NCBI RefSeq assembly: GCF_028751195.1
Contig: NZ_CP066784.1
Location: forward strand, 3,844,001-3,908,000
Source of the DNA: Alicyclobacillus sp. ALC3
GTDB taxonomy: Bacteria; Bacillota; Bacilli; Alicyclobacillales; Alicyclobacillaceae
Length of the DNA: 64,000 bases
Direction of reading: 5' to 3'
Shown here in pieces: positions 1-8,375 of this stretch (position 1 is the stretch's first letter; the number at the start of each line of letters is the position of its first letter). The notes below the pieces were generated by a model. That model saw nothing but the letters and a program-made list of their open reading frames with translations. It ran no database searches and had not been told where the DNA came from. The position numbers were made by a program, and so were the translations under genes.

Positions 1-1128
1 GAGTAGGTCGCGAACCTGTAAAACCAGATACCCGCCGTTTGCGCGATGCAAGGCGCCGGGTTTAATCATCGTGAAGTCAGCCACCATCCCACCCTGCACA
101 CTTTTGTACTCCACTCGGCCGAACAGATTGAAGTAAGTCGGGTTAGACTCTATCACGACAGGGGCCGACGATTCGCCTGTCTGGTCAACCAGTACGTTTA
201 CTTTGTACCGACGCGTCAAGTCCACAGATGCCTGTATGGTAGTCCCCTGTGCAGGTACGTCTACAGAGCGAAGCTCGCGGTGATGTAAGATGACGTCATC
301 GCGCAACGCCGACAGCCATCCCTGGATTCGTGCGTTGCCAGACTCCGTGAGTAGAGGTGTGAACAAGTGCTCGACAGCAAATCTGGCGGTCCGCTCGTCA
401 AGAGTCCGCTGTGCAGACAGCGCTTCTGCCTGAAGGCTCGTGACATGGTGCAAGGTTGCCTCCAAAGCGTCGGCGATGACTGTCTGGTGCTGTCGGATCT
501 CATCTTGTTCTTGCTGTGGCATGGCCTCAAACTCCGGGCGAGTGAGCGGCGTACCATCAGGCTTTTGCATGACAGTGACAACGCCAGTGGCGGTTTTTCG
601 CAGAGAGAACCCGAACTCGCGGGCGTAGGCCTCAAGTTTGGACCACAATTCCTCGACGCGAAGCGCGATTGACTTTTCGAGCTCTGAACACTCGTGGTGG
701 TAGGAGTCACTATTGAAAGCTGACGTCAGCGCGCCCTCAACGGCATCCATCAAGTTAGCGACTGAGCGGGCAAATTCCCGTCCATGGCATGGAGGGAAGG
801 AGAGAGCATATGGCTCGTCTGGAGCAGAAAAGTTATGAACATAGCACCAGTCTGAAGCAGCTTTGCGGTGCACGGCGACCTCGCGAACTTTATCAAGGAC
901 GTACGTGGTCTTGCCTGTTCCTGTTGGCCCTGCCACAAACAGATTGTACCCTGGTGCGTTCATGTGTAGCCCGAAGTCCATGGCTGCGACTGCGCGAGAC
1001 TGGCCAATTATAAATGACTCTGGCGTTAGCTCGGAGGTATCTTCAAACCCGAGCTCCGATGGCCGTGTACGAGCTTCAAGGTCTTCGACCGTCAACTCTC
1101 TTGCGCTCCTAAGGTTGCCGTCTGGCAT
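1..1128 (-). CDS. Lon-like ATP-dependent protease, N-terminal part (cut by window edge)
   Basis: The reading frame runs leftward off the window, so only the first 376 codons are visible. Near residues 55-75 it carries a Walker A loop (GPTGTGKT) in the context NLFVAGPTGTGKTTYVLDK. Close to the edge is the motif GALHRANGGYLVLQV, typical of the AAA domain of Lon-related proteases of the LonB/COG1067 type. Between them is a long, partly helical insertion, as is usual in this family. The C-terminal serine/lysine protease domain should lie outside the window, so proteolytic function is inferred from the family. The ATG at 1128 is chosen because a GGGCGG stretch precedes it and the stress-protein gene ends just upstream. 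Role expected: ATP-driven degradation of damaged or regulatory proteins in the cytoplasm. Confidence 0.8.
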   Translation of the reverse strand, partial: MPDGNLRSARELTVEDLEARTRPSELGFEDTSELTPESFIIGQSRAVAAMDFGLHMNAPGYNLFVAGPTGTGKTTYVLDKVREVAVHRKAASDWCYVHNFSAPDEPYALSFPPCHGREFARSVANLMDAVEGALTSAFNSDSYHHECSELEKSIALRVEELWSKLEAYAREFGFSLRKTATGVVTVMQKPDGTPLTRPEFEAMPQQEQDEIRQHQTVIADALEATLHHVTSLQAEALSAQRTLDERTARFAVEHLFTPLLTESGNARIQGWLSALRDDVILHHRELRSVDVPAQGTTIQASVDLTRRYKVNVLVDQTGESSAPVVIESNPTYFNLFGRVEYKSVQGGMVADFTMIKPGALHRANGGYLVLQVRDLL

Positions 1129-1182
1129 GTCCAACACCGCCCTTCATTCGCTCGGTTACTTCTGGCCTAGCGCCTACAGTCG

Positions 1183-1596
1183 TTAGCGACTGTCCTCTTT
1201 GACGACGAGCACCGGCTTATCGCAGTGTCTAACGATGGCCGAACTGACACTGCCCGGCCACAGGTATTCCACGACACCAATACGGTGACTCCCCACGACC
1301 ACTAAGTCGGCAGACACGCCGCGGGCAAACTGGCAAATTTCTTCCCATGGTTCGCCAATCCGATGGTGCAGCTCAATTCGGTCCTTATGCTGCGGAAAGT
1401 AGTGCGTCCTCGCGATGCGCCCGAGTTCATGGACGTAACCCTGTTCATTTTCGTGAGAGGAGTGAGCGAGCCGCACCGGCCTAGACACGTACACCGCGTG
1501 GAGCATGGCATCCGGGAAGTGCTCAAGCAGGGCCGCGGTCAGCCCAACAAGCTTCGGTGTCTCCGAACCGTCCATGGCGAGTACGATGACGTTCAT
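1183..1596 (-). CDS. Universal stress protein (UspA family)
   Basis: A 137-residue single Usp domain. The N-terminus (NVIVLAMDGSE) gives the first beta strand and the Asp that contacts the nucleotide. The C-terminal segment DLVVVGSHRIGVVEYLWPGS resembles the ATP-binding signature G-x2-G-x9-G-(S/T), but the second glycine is Arg, so ATP binding is uncertain. The ATG at 1596 is chosen because AAGGAGGT sits 8 bases upstream; the GTG at 1605 lies inside that ribosome binding site. It follows a strong ribosome binding site of its own and is probably the first gene before the Lon-like protease, suggesting a stress-linked pair. The molecular function of Usp proteins is generally not well defined. 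Confidence 0.88.
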   Translation of the reverse strand: MNVIVLAMDGSETPKLVGLTAALLEHFPDAMLHAVYVSRPVRLAHSSHENEQGYVHELGRIARTHYFPQHKDRIELHHRIGEPWEEICQFARGVSADLVVVGSHRIGVVEYLWPGSVSSAIVRHCDKPVLVVKEDSR

Positions 1597-1713
1597 TTGC
1601 GACACCTCCTTACTCTCATTGTAGGTTCTTCAGTTTTGACGGCATGTTCAAGAAGAACCATCTTCGTGTAGTCACATTAAACTATCAGTCGATTTTGACG
1701 TTGTACGGCTGTA

Positions 1714-1746
1714 GGTTGTCGGCTCTGCCGACAACCGTGGTATTAT
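1714..1746 (+). promoter_or_regulatory. proBA promoter overlapped by a perfect palindrome
   Basis: TTGTCG at 1717-1722 and TATTAT at 1741-1746 are separated by 18 bases and fit a sigma-A promoter with a strong -10. A perfect inverted repeat with 10-base arms (GGTTGTCGGC at 1714-1723, GCCGACAACC at 1727-1736, 3-base spacer) covers the -35 element and most of the spacer. This is the geometry of a repressor operator. Transcription would start near 1753, so the repeat is outside the message and is unlikely to act as an RNA hairpin. The factor is unknown. Confidence 0.55.
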
Positions 1747-1777
1747 CGAGTGAACGAAGGCAATGGAGGCAACCTGT

Positions 1778-2905
1778 GTGAGTGGAATTACGCGTCACCG
1801 CCGGCGCATCGTCGTAAAACTTGGGTCAAGCTCAGTAGTCGGCGAGGACGGAACTCTGTCACTTGCTAAACTGACACGGCTCGTGACACAAATGGTGACC
1901 CTGCAGCGCTCGGGTGCATGGCAACTCGTGTTGGTCTCGTCAGGAGCCATCGCGGTCGGTCTAACGGAACTAGGCTGGCGGCGGGGGAGTATCACGCTTC
2001 CTGAAAAGCAGGCGGCTGCGTCTGTCGGGCAGACGCGGCTGATGGAACACTATCAACGACTGTTCGGGTCGCAAGCCGTGCGCGTCGGTCAACTTTTGCT
2101 GACGCGGGCAGATATTGAAGACCGCAAGCGCTTTTTGCACATTCGCAACACCGTGCTGACCCTGCTTCGCAACGGCATCGTGCCGATTGTGAACGAAAAC
2201 GACACAGTTGCTGTCGAGGAGATAAGGTTCGGCGACAACGATACCTTGGCTGCGCTGGTAGCACTCGTGGCAGAAGCCGATGTGCTGGTTTTATTGACCG
2301 ATATTGACGGACTCTACACGGGTGACCCCCGGGTTGATGCAGAGGCACAGCGAATTGTCGAAGTTCCCGTAATCACAGAGCAAATCGAACGTCTGGCAGG
2401 CGGGGCGGGCAGTGCTGTCGGCACAGGCGGCATGCAGACCAAGATTACAGCAGCGAAGATCGCGGTCCAGGCCGGAACGCGAGTTGTCGTGGCCGCCGCG
2501 TCCGAACTTGATGTCCTACTGCGTGTGGCAGCGGGCGAGCAAGTCGGTACGTCGTTCCACCCGCGTCAGAACCCATACTCGCTGCGCAAGTCCTGGCTCG
2601 TACACGGGCCCCACCCTGAGGGCACAGTCGTGATTGACGCCGGAGCAGTTGCTGCACTCCTGCACCAGTCCGGCAGCCTGTTGTTACCAGGGGTTTGTGG
2701 TGTAACTGGAGACTTCCAAGAAGGCGCTATTGTCGCACTCACTGACCTGAACGACCACGTGCTCGGCAAAGGTATCGTCAACTTTGCCGCTCGCGACTTA
2801 GCAGACCTGCTGACGCGCCGGCGTGACGGAGAGAACCTCCACAACTTGCCGGAGGTCGTGCATCGGGATCATCTCGTGATTTGGAGAGAGGGAGACGCGC
2901 CATGA
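1778..2905 (+). CDS. proB: Glutamate 5-kinase
   Basis: First step of proline synthesis: ATP-dependent phosphorylation of glutamate to gamma-glutamyl phosphate. The 375-residue protein has the amino-acid kinase fold (KLGSSSV near residue 14, VSSGAIAVG, NENDTVAVEEIRFGDND, LLTDIDGLYTGDPR) followed by a C-terminal PUA domain, as in full-length bacterial ProB. The GTG at 1778 is chosen because GGAGG (1765-1769) lies 8 bases upstream; the in-frame ATG at 1763 overlaps that site and cannot be the start. The stop overlaps the proA start (ATGA), so the two are translationally coupled. Feedback inhibition by proline is known for the family and is not visible here. Confidence 0.96.
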   Translation: MSGITRHRRRIVVKLGSSSVVGEDGTLSLAKLTRLVTQMVTLQRSGAWQLVLVSSGAIAVGLTELGWRRGSITLPEKQAAASVGQTRLMEHYQRLFGSQAVRVGQLLLTRADIEDRKRFLHIRNTVLTLLRNGIVPIVNENDTVAVEEIRFGDNDTLAALVALVAEADVLVLLTDIDGLYTGDPRVDAEAQRIVEVPVITEQIERLAGGAGSAVGTGGMQTKITAAKIAVQAGTRVVVAAASELDVLLRVAAGEQVGTSFHPRQNPYSLRKSWLVHGPHPEGTVVIDAGAVAALLHQSGSLLLPGVCGVTGDFQEGAIVALTDLNDHVLGKGIVNFAARDLADLLTRRRDGENLHNLPEVVHRDHLVIWREGDAP

Positions 2906-4206
2906 CGACACAGGATGCCCTGGAGGCAATCGGTCTCAAAGATGTGGTGTACCGCCAGTTGCGCGCAGCCAGGCGCGCTGCGGCAGTTGTTGGCTGCCTG
3001 CGGACTGAGGTCAAGAATAACGCTCTGCAGCAGATGGCCGCAGCAGTTTGGTCAGCGCGCGCAGAGGTGCTTGATGCGAATGCGCGCGACATCGACGCGG
3101 CCAAGACAGCCGGGCAGCCTGCCTCACGCATCGACCGCCTGCAACTGACAGAAACGCGTTTGTCGACCATTCTGGAGGGTTTGCAGCAAGTAGCGTCACT
3201 GCCAGACCCGGTTGGGGACGTGCTCGACGCCTTCGTCCGTCCGAACGGTCTGTTCGTCGAGCAGGTGCGCGTCCCAATGGGCGTGGTGGCGATGATTTAT
3301 GAGTCTCGGCCGAACGTCACCGTTGATGGCGCCGGCCTGTGTCTGAAAACGGGAAACGCTGTGGTGCTGCGCGGCAGTCGAGAAAGCCTAGAGTCTAATC
3401 GTGCCTTGGTGCGAGCACTGAGAAGTGGTTTGCAGGCGGCTGGCTTGCCGGAGGATGCGGTGCAATTAGTGGAGGGTGGACGTGAGGCCGTCGACATCAT
3501 CCTGCAGGCGCGCGGGTTCGTCGACCTCGCCATCCCGCGTGGTGGTGCAGGGCTCATCGCGCGCGTCGTTGAACAGGCGAAAGTGCCCGTGATTGAGACA
3601 GGCGTTGGCAACTGCCACGTGTACGTGGACACAGCGGCGGACCTTGAGCAGGCGACAGCCATCGTGATGAACGCGAAGACACAGCGGCCGTCAGTATGTA
3701 ACGCGGCGGAAACCCTGTTGGTGCATGAGGAGGTTGCTCTAGCTTGGCTGCCAGTCGTACTTCGTGCGCTAGAAGCGCGGGGAGTTGAGGTGCGTGCCTG
3801 CCCGCGGACACAGGAACTCTTACAGGCTGGCGGCGCCGGTCTCGCGACAGCCGTTGCCTTAGCCTCGCAGGAGGATTTTGCAACCGAGTTCCTGGACCTC
3901 GTGCTGGCGGTACGGACTGTCAAGAGCCTGGAAGAAGCGTTGGACCACATTGCCGAATACGGCACCAAGCACTCCGAAGTGATCGTAACCGAAGACGCCG
4001 CCGCGGCCGAAACGTTTTTGCGCCAAGTCGACGCTGCAGCTGTGTACCACAACGCATCGTCCCGATTTACGGATGGGTTTGAATTCGGGTTTGGCGCCGA
4101 AATTGGTATCTCGACACAGAAGCTTCACGCGCGCGGGCCGATGGGCTTGCGTGAGCTGACCAGTTACAAGTACCTTGTGCGTGGCAACGGCCAAATCCGC
4201 AGCTAA
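2902..4206 (+). CDS. proA: Gamma-glutamyl phosphate reductase
   Basis: Second step of proline synthesis: NADPH-dependent reduction of gamma-glutamyl phosphate to glutamate semialdehyde, which cyclises to pyrroline-5-carboxylate. The 434-residue length is normal for ProA. The catalytic cysteine is Cys266 in PSVCNAAETLL, and the family motif MIYESRPNVTVD lies at about 131-142. The ATG at 2902 overlaps the proB stop by three bases and has a purine-rich GGAGAGAGGGAG upstream; the longer frame from TTG at 2881 would run inside proB and is not needed. Unstable gamma-glutamyl phosphate is thought to be handed directly from ProB, which fits the coupled genes. Confidence 0.97.
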   Translation: MTTQDALEAIGLKDVVYRQLRAARRAAAVVGCLRTEVKNNALQQMAAAVWSARAEVLDANARDIDAAKTAGQPASRIDRLQLTETRLSTILEGLQQVASLPDPVGDVLDAFVRPNGLFVEQVRVPMGVVAMIYESRPNVTVDGAGLCLKTGNAVVLRGSRESLESNRALVRALRSGLQAAGLPEDAVQLVEGGREAVDIILQARGFVDLAIPRGGAGLIARVVEQAKVPVIETGVGNCHVYVDTAADLEQATAIVMNAKTQRPSVCNAAETLLVHEEVALAWLPVVLRALEARGVEVRACPRTQELLQAGGAGLATAVALASQEDFATEFLDLVLAVRTVKSLEEALDHIAEYGTKHSEVIVTEDAAAAETFLRQVDAAAVYHNASSRFTDGFEFGFGAEIGISTQKLHARGPMGLRELTSYKYLVRGNGQIRS

Positions 4207-4237
4207 TAGACTTGAGCCGCAGCGTGCATGTGCCGTT

Positions 4238-4984
4238 TTACGGCGCGAACGCTTGCTCGCTGCACGCAGCGACAAAGCTGGTAAACAGCTTGAGAAACAA
4301 GTCGTGACTGGACCACAGGTTCTCAGGGTGCCATTGCACACCGACGACAAATCCGTGTTCTGTTGATTCGATGGCTTCGATGAGACCTTCATCATCCCAC
4401 GCCGCAGCGGTAAAGCCCGCCGCGACTTCCCGCACCGCCTGGTGGTGGAAGGAGTTGACGCGCAACTCGGCTTTATTCTCAAGCAAGCTTGCGACCAGAC
4501 TACCTGGTTTCAACTGGACACGGTGGCTCAAGTGGTTGCGGGGCGCCTTTTGGCTGTGCTGGATACGTCCGTGCCACTGGTGGGCAAGGTCTTGGTACAG
4601 CGTCCCACCGAACGCGGCGTTGATGACTTGCATGCCGCGACAGATTCCGAACACTGGCTTCCCTTGGGCCACGCAAGCTCGCGTCAGCGTGTACTCCATC
4701 AGGTCGCGCTCCGGGTAGACTTCCCCGAGGCCGACGAGTGGCTGTTCTCCCCACACAGACGGGTCGACGTCGTCGCCGCCGGACAACAGCAGTCCATCCA
4801 CATACAGCGCAATTTCCTGCAACGCAGACTCCGTGTCCACAAACGGGATCACAAACGGGACACCGCCGGCTGCCTCAACGCCCTGCGCATAGTCATCCGC
4901 CGATACCGCGCCCATGAGAATCGGTCCTGGCGCAGTTTGCGGCAGGCGGTGGTGGTTGCAGGTAATGCCGATAAGTGGCTTCAT
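4238..4984 (-). CDS. Gamma-glutamyl peptidase / class I glutamine amidotransferase-like (peptidase C26)
   Basis: A 248-residue enzyme of the PuuD / gamma-glutamyl-GABA hydrolase group. The nucleophile is Cys115 (FGICRGMQVINAAFGGTLYQ) and the other triad members are His219 and Glu221 (VGVQWHPENLW). LLLSGGDDVDP at about 66-75 forms the oxyanion region. The substrate cannot be read from sequence; glutamyl-polyamine, glutamyl-GABA or other gamma-glutamyl amides are all possible. The ATG at 4984 has GGAGGCGAC just upstream; the open frame continues for 35 codons before it without a ribosome binding site. It is convergent with proA and divergent from spmA, so proline metabolism need not be its role. 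Confidence 0.88.
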   Translation of the reverse strand: MKPLIGITCNHHRLPQTAPGPILMGAVSADDYAQGVEAAGGVPFVIPFVDTESALQEIALYVDGLLLSGGDDVDPSVWGEQPLVGLGEVYPERDLMEYTLTRACVAQGKPVFGICRGMQVINAAFGGTLYQDLAHQWHGRIQHSQKAPRNHLSHRVQLKPGSLVASLLENKAELRVNSFHHQAVREVAAGFTAAAWDDEGLIEAIESTEHGFVVGVQWHPENLWSSHDLFLKLFTSFVAACSEQAFAP

Positions 4985-5122
4985 GACCGTCGCCTCCTGT
5001 GCGATCGTATGCATGGTGTCACTCAACCGGTGCAAGTGCCGTCGCTTATCCGCTGCCACGTCTATCGTTGCTTGGACGGGCATACGCATGAAGTGAGGAC
5101 TTGTCCTGTTGGGGGTGGCGGT

Positions 5123-5716
5123 GTGATTGACTTCATCTGGTTATTGTTGTTTCTCGGTGGCATTGCGACGGCGATGCTGACTGGTCATATGGCGCAAGTC
5201 TCAGAGGCCATTTTGAACGGTGCGAAAAACGGTGTCGACCTCGCACTTGCGCTCATCGCCGTGATGGCGCTGTGGATGGGCCTGATGCAAGTTGCCCAAA
5301 ATGCGGGGTTGGTGCAGTGGTTGTCCAAGTTGCTGCGGCCGGTCGGCAAGTGGCTATACCCGTCCGTGCCTGCAGACTCCAAAGCAATGGGAGCCATTTT
5401 GGCGAACATGAGCGCGAACCTGCTCGGGATTGGCAATGCAGCGACACCGCTCGGGCTTGCGGCCATGAAAGAACTGCAGACGCTAAATCCGAACAAGCGC
5501 AGGGCCAGTGACGCCATGTGTACGCTGCTGGCTGTTAATACGGCGAGCATCACCGTCATCCCGACGACAGTAATCGCGGTGCGGCTCCAGTATGGTTCAC
5601 ATCACCCGACCGACGTGGTCGGGACGACGATTGTCGCCACCCTAATCGGCACGGGTGTAGCGGTTATCCTCGACCGAATGTTCCGCCGCTGGTCCAGAAG
5701 GAGGGAGCGGGTCTGA
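5123..5716 (+). CDS. spmA: Spore maturation protein A
   Basis: A 197-residue integral membrane protein, close to the 196 residues of Bacillus SpmA. It has the nucleoside-transporter gate type fold with the conserved stretch MSANLLGIGNAATPLGLAAM and several hydrophobic helices. In Bacillus SpmA and SpmB are needed for normal core dehydration and heat resistance of spores; the transported substrate is unknown. The GTG at 5123 is chosen because a GGGGGTGG stretch lies just upstream and the protein begins directly with the first membrane helix; the open frame upstream to 4442 is antisense to the C26 peptidase and is not coding. The stop overlaps spmB. Confidence 0.94.
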   Translation: MIDFIWLLLFLGGIATAMLTGHMAQVSEAILNGAKNGVDLALALIAVMALWMGLMQVAQNAGLVQWLSKLLRPVGKWLYPSVPADSKAMGAILANMSANLLGIGNAATPLGLAAMKELQTLNPNKRRASDAMCTLLAVNTASITVIPTTVIAVRLQYGSHHPTDVVGTTIVATLIGTGVAVILDRMFRRWSRRRERV

Positions 5717-6267
5717 TGCAGTCGGCAGTTGAGGTTGCATCCATCTGGGTCTTACCTGTAGTCGTCGCGTCGATTCTCATCGCAGGCGCGTTCAAACGCG
5801 TGCCACTCTACAACACATTTGTGGACGGCGCTAAGGGTGGATTCGGTACGTCGATCCGCCTCATTCCCCACATCGTCGCGATGATGGTGGCTGTGTCTGT
5901 GTTTCGCGCATCGGGTGCTATGGATATCTTGGTCGGGTGGCTGCATCCGGTCGCCACATGGTTTCACATTCCGAGTCAGGTCGTACCCATGGCTCTGTTG
6001 CGACCGATTTCAAACGCGGGGTCACTCGCGCTTCTGACCGACTTGTTCCAGCAACCCCACACAGCCCCGGACACCTTCGTTGGGCTGCTCGCGAGCACGA
6101 TGCAAGCGAGTACGGATACAACCCTGTACATTCTCACCGTGTATTTTGGCAGTGTCGGTATCGGGCGCTTTCGCTACGCACTTGCCGTGGGACTCCTCTC
6201 TGATTTCGCGAGCGTAGTCGGCAGTGTCGTGGCAGTTTGGCTGTTGCACCCTGGCCTGTTTAGCTAG
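5716..6267 (+). CDS. spmB: Spore maturation protein B
   Basis: A 183-residue membrane protein, partner of SpmA. It has the matching half of the gate-type fold, with ISNAGSLALLTD and STDTTLYILTVYFGSVGI, both diagnostic of SpmB. The ATG uses the last base of the spmA stop codon (TGATG), giving one-base overlap and tight coupling, so equal amounts of the two proteins are expected. Expression should be tied to sporulation, but no sigma-E or sigma-G promoter could be recognised with confidence in the 138 bases upstream of spmA. The gene ends eight bases into the convergent EamA transporter gene. Confidence 0.94.
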   Translation: MQSAVEVASIWVLPVVVASILIAGAFKRVPLYNTFVDGAKGGFGTSIRLIPHIVAMMVAVSVFRASGAMDILVGWLHPVATWFHIPSQVVPMALLRPISNAGSLALLTDLFQQPHTAPDTFVGLLASTMQASTDTTLYILTVYFGSVGIGRFRYALAVGLLSDFASVVGSVVAVWLLHPGLFS

Positions 6268-7093
6268 GGTGCCAGTGGTCGAGCAACAGGCAGAGCACAC
6301 CGAGGGTCATGAGCGTACACGCGACAATCTTTCTTCGCCCGTCTGTCTCCCGGAAGAACACAACCCCAAACAACGTAGCGAGCAACCCTGCTAAAGAAGA
6401 CACTGCCTCGACGATGGTCGGAGGCAACCATTTCAACAGAGCGAAGAGGGTCAGGTAAGCAATCGCATTCGCCCCTGCGGCAGTGACGCCCCAGAGTGGG
6501 CGTGCCGCTGCCAATTGGAGCACGTTTTTATGCTTTTGAAAGAGGAACGTTGGCACAAGCATCCACAGTGCAACAGAGGTAAACTGACTCGCCGCGTATG
6601 CGTACAGAGGATATCCGGTGTGCGAAGCGTCGACGAGCCGTGCGGTGACGAGCAGAACATCCCCGGCGACCATCATCACGACGGCTTTCGATACCTTTCT
6701 TCCAACCAGTTTCCATGCACCGACTGCGAACAACACCATGGCGAGGGCTGACACAATGCCGCCAGTTGGGCGGACCAGCCACATGAGGACAATGGTGGCG
6801 TTCGTCCATGGACTGACTTCCCCCACGGGGCCAATGCCAAGCGCTGTGGTGTACAGTCCGAATGTGATGGCGTAAATTGCCCCAGACCAAATCGTGATGC
6901 CGATCCACTCGACTTGGTCGTGTAAAGCTGCTGCCCCCCACAGGACGCACGCTGCTCCACCGAACGTAATCACCATAGTTGCGAGTGGCTGCCGGACCTC
7001 TCGCCCCAAGCCGTGCACCGAAAGCTGTTCTGTGCTTAATGAAAGAACCCGAATGAACATCAGCAAGCCCAGCATGATGAAGTCAAAATCCAC
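6260..7093 (-). CDS. EamA/DMT-family transporter
   Basis: A 277-residue, strongly hydrophobic protein with about ten predicted membrane helices in two repeats, as in EamA drug/metabolite transporters. The C-terminal half ends with the usual pattern of a final helix after FFRETDGRRKIVACTLMTLG. The substrate cannot be told. The GTG at 7093 is chosen because GGTGGATGGGGG lies about 5-15 bases upstream and the protein then begins with the first helix; the frame is open back to 7477 but that part overlaps the divergent VanW gene and its signal peptide. The 3' end overlaps spmB on the other strand by eight bases. Confidence 0.8.
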   Translation of the reverse strand: MDFDFIMLGLLMFIRVLSLSTEQLSVHGLGREVRQPLATMVITFGGAACVLWGAAALHDQVEWIGITIWSGAIYAITFGLYTTALGIGPVGEVSPWTNATIVLMWLVRPTGGIVSALAMVLFAVGAWKLVGRKVSKAVVMMVAGDVLLVTARLVDASHTGYPLYAYAASQFTSVALWMLVPTFLFQKHKNVLQLAAARPLWGVTAAGANAIAYLTLFALLKWLPPTIVEAVSSLAGLLATLFGVVFFRETDGRRKIVACTLMTLGVLCLLLDHWHPS

Positions 7094-7111
7094 AGCACAA
7101 CCCCCATCCAC

Positions 7112-7154
7112 CTCATACTTATGAGCCAGGAAGCACAGAGTAGACATGCTGTGC
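7112..7154. promoter_or_regulatory. Two palindromes in a divergent intergenic region
   Basis: Between the divergent EamA (start 7093) and VanW (start 7209) genes lie two short perfect inverted repeats: CTCATA-CT-TATGAG at 7112-7125 and GCACAG-N10-CTGTGC at 7133-7154. Both are of operator size and sit where promoters for the two genes should be, so shared control by a dimeric regulator is possible. No clear -35/-10 pair could be assigned. Confidence 0.35.
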
Positions 7155-7208
7155 ACATCCATCTGTGCCAGGTGACAACCATGGGTGCATATAGAGGGGG
7201 AACTATCA

Positions 7209-8126
7209 GTGATATTCAAACAAATGCTCGTGAATTTTACCGGGGCGGCCATTGCGACGCTGCTGACGGTCACTCCGACGGCATCAGCACAGTCGAGTGC
7301 GCCGCCAAGTCTCTCAGACCCTGTGCTAGGGCAAACGGGGACACAAGTTTCTCGAATGCAGCCCCCACATCCGGTCATGCCGACGCTGCCACCGCTTGGA
7401 CGTGACTTGGCCGTCAAGCATGGATTGACCGTCTTGCTGTCGCAACGCACGACCAATTTCAACCACGCCAGTAGCACTCAGGCCAAGAACATGGCGGTGC
7501 TGGCAAAGCGCCTGAACGGTGTCATCGTCGCTCCAGGAGCAACTTTTTCGTACTATCGAACCGTCGGGCCATACACGGCAGAGAACGGTTTTTACTGGGG
7601 ACGGGCCTTTTCAGGCGATCGGATTGTGCCGTCGATGGGGGGGGGTGTCTGTCAAGGTGCGAGCACTCTCTACTCGGCGCTCATGCGCACCGACCTGAAG
7701 GTCGTCGAGCGCCACCAACACTCGCTCACAGTGCCGTATCTGCCACCAGGTGAGGATGCGACAGTGGCGGGCACATACCTCGACTTCAAGTTCAAAAACA
7801 GCCGTGCGACACCTGTCATGCTGGCGGCGACTGCGGACTTGTCGCGTCGCTACCTAACGGTTGCTGTGTGGGGAAAAACGGCGCCACCAAAAATCACCGT
7901 GAAACACGAAATCCTTGCCACTTACCCGTACCGAACGATTCGTCACTGTATGAGCAAGGCGAGTGAGGTGGGTGTAAAGAGCCCGGGGCAGCCTGGTGTG
8001 AAGGTCAAGACCTGGGTAGTGACTGAGGCTGCCAACGGTTCGATCGAGCGGTACCTTGGCATGGACACTTATAAAGCAAGTCCGAGAATTGAGGACGCAG
8101 TTTGTGTACAATCGAAGCGAAAGTGA
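7209..8126 (+). CDS. Secreted VanW-family protein
   Basis: A 305-residue protein with an N-terminal signal peptide (VIFKQMLVNFTGAAIATLLT..ASA), a proline-rich linker and a VanW domain. Diagnostic motifs are NRxN-like N-terminal region with MAVLAKRLNGVIVAPGATFSYY, the central MGGGVCQGASTLYSA (Cys in the GGGxCQ motif) and HQHSLTVPYLPPGEDATV. VanW proteins are cell-envelope associated, and Bacillus relatives act in spore or wall processes, but the reaction is unknown. The GTG at 7209 has GAGGGGG eight bases upstream; the GTG at 7185 has no such site. The tail has two cysteines (near IRHCMSK and DAVCVQ) that could form a disulfide. Confidence 0.85.
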   Translation: MIFKQMLVNFTGAAIATLLTVTPTASAQSSAPPSLSDPVLGQTGTQVSRMQPPHPVMPTLPPLGRDLAVKHGLTVLLSQRTTNFNHASSTQAKNMAVLAKRLNGVIVAPGATFSYYRTVGPYTAENGFYWGRAFSGDRIVPSMGGGVCQGASTLYSALMRTDLKVVERHQHSLTVPYLPPGEDATVAGTYLDFKFKNSRATPVMLAATADLSRRYLTVAVWGKTAPPKITVKHEILATYPYRTIRHCMSKASEVGVKSPGQPGVKVKTWVVTEAANGSIERYLGMDTYKASPRIEDAVCVQSKRK

Positions 8127-8159
8127 TGTTCGTATGATAGAAAATCGCGCCTGAAATAG

Positions 8160-8200
8160 AGGAATGCATAGGTGGGCAGCCAATGCAACTGTGCATTCCT
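8160..8200. repeat. Inverted repeat downstream of the VanW gene
   Basis: Perfect 9-base arms AGGAATGCA (8160-8168) and TGCATTCCT (8192-8200) separated by 23 bases. There is no T run after it, so a simple terminator is unlikely. The rest of the 249-base gap between VanW and ktrB holds an imperfect stem at about 8240-8265 and the ktrB promoter; nothing resembling a c-di-AMP riboswitch was seen. Confidence 0.4.
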
Positions 8201-8304
8201 AACTATGCTCGAGCAGAGATTGGGAGGGCCGAGGAAAACAGTCGGCAACACAGCTGACGGTTGAAAATGGGCGATGTAAGCGAAATCATTAGGCGTGACG
8301 ATGG

Positions 8305-8332
8305 TTGCAATCCACTATGCTTGTTGTAGAAT
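8305..8332 (+). promoter_or_regulatory. Probable sigma-A promoter of ktrB
   Basis: TTGCAA at 8305-8310 and TAGAAT at 8327-8332, spaced 16 bases. Transcription would start near 8339, about 37 bases before the TTG start of ktrB. Confidence 0.5.
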
Positions 8333-8375
8333 GGCGTTGTTTTACATCTGAGCGGTTGACCCAGGAGGAATCTGG

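Noticed and set aside
4442..5122. Long open frame leading into spmA
   Set aside because: It is antisense to the C26 peptidase, has no similarity to SpmA and lacks a ribosome binding site; SpmA begins at 5123.
7094..7477. Upstream extension of the EamA transporter gene
   Set aside because: It runs antisense to the VanW signal peptide, is not hydrophobic in the family pattern and precedes the ribosome binding site used at 7093.
8127..8375. c-di-AMP riboswitch before ktrB
   Set aside because: Some Ktr genes carry one, but the conserved core sequences of that riboswitch are absent here.
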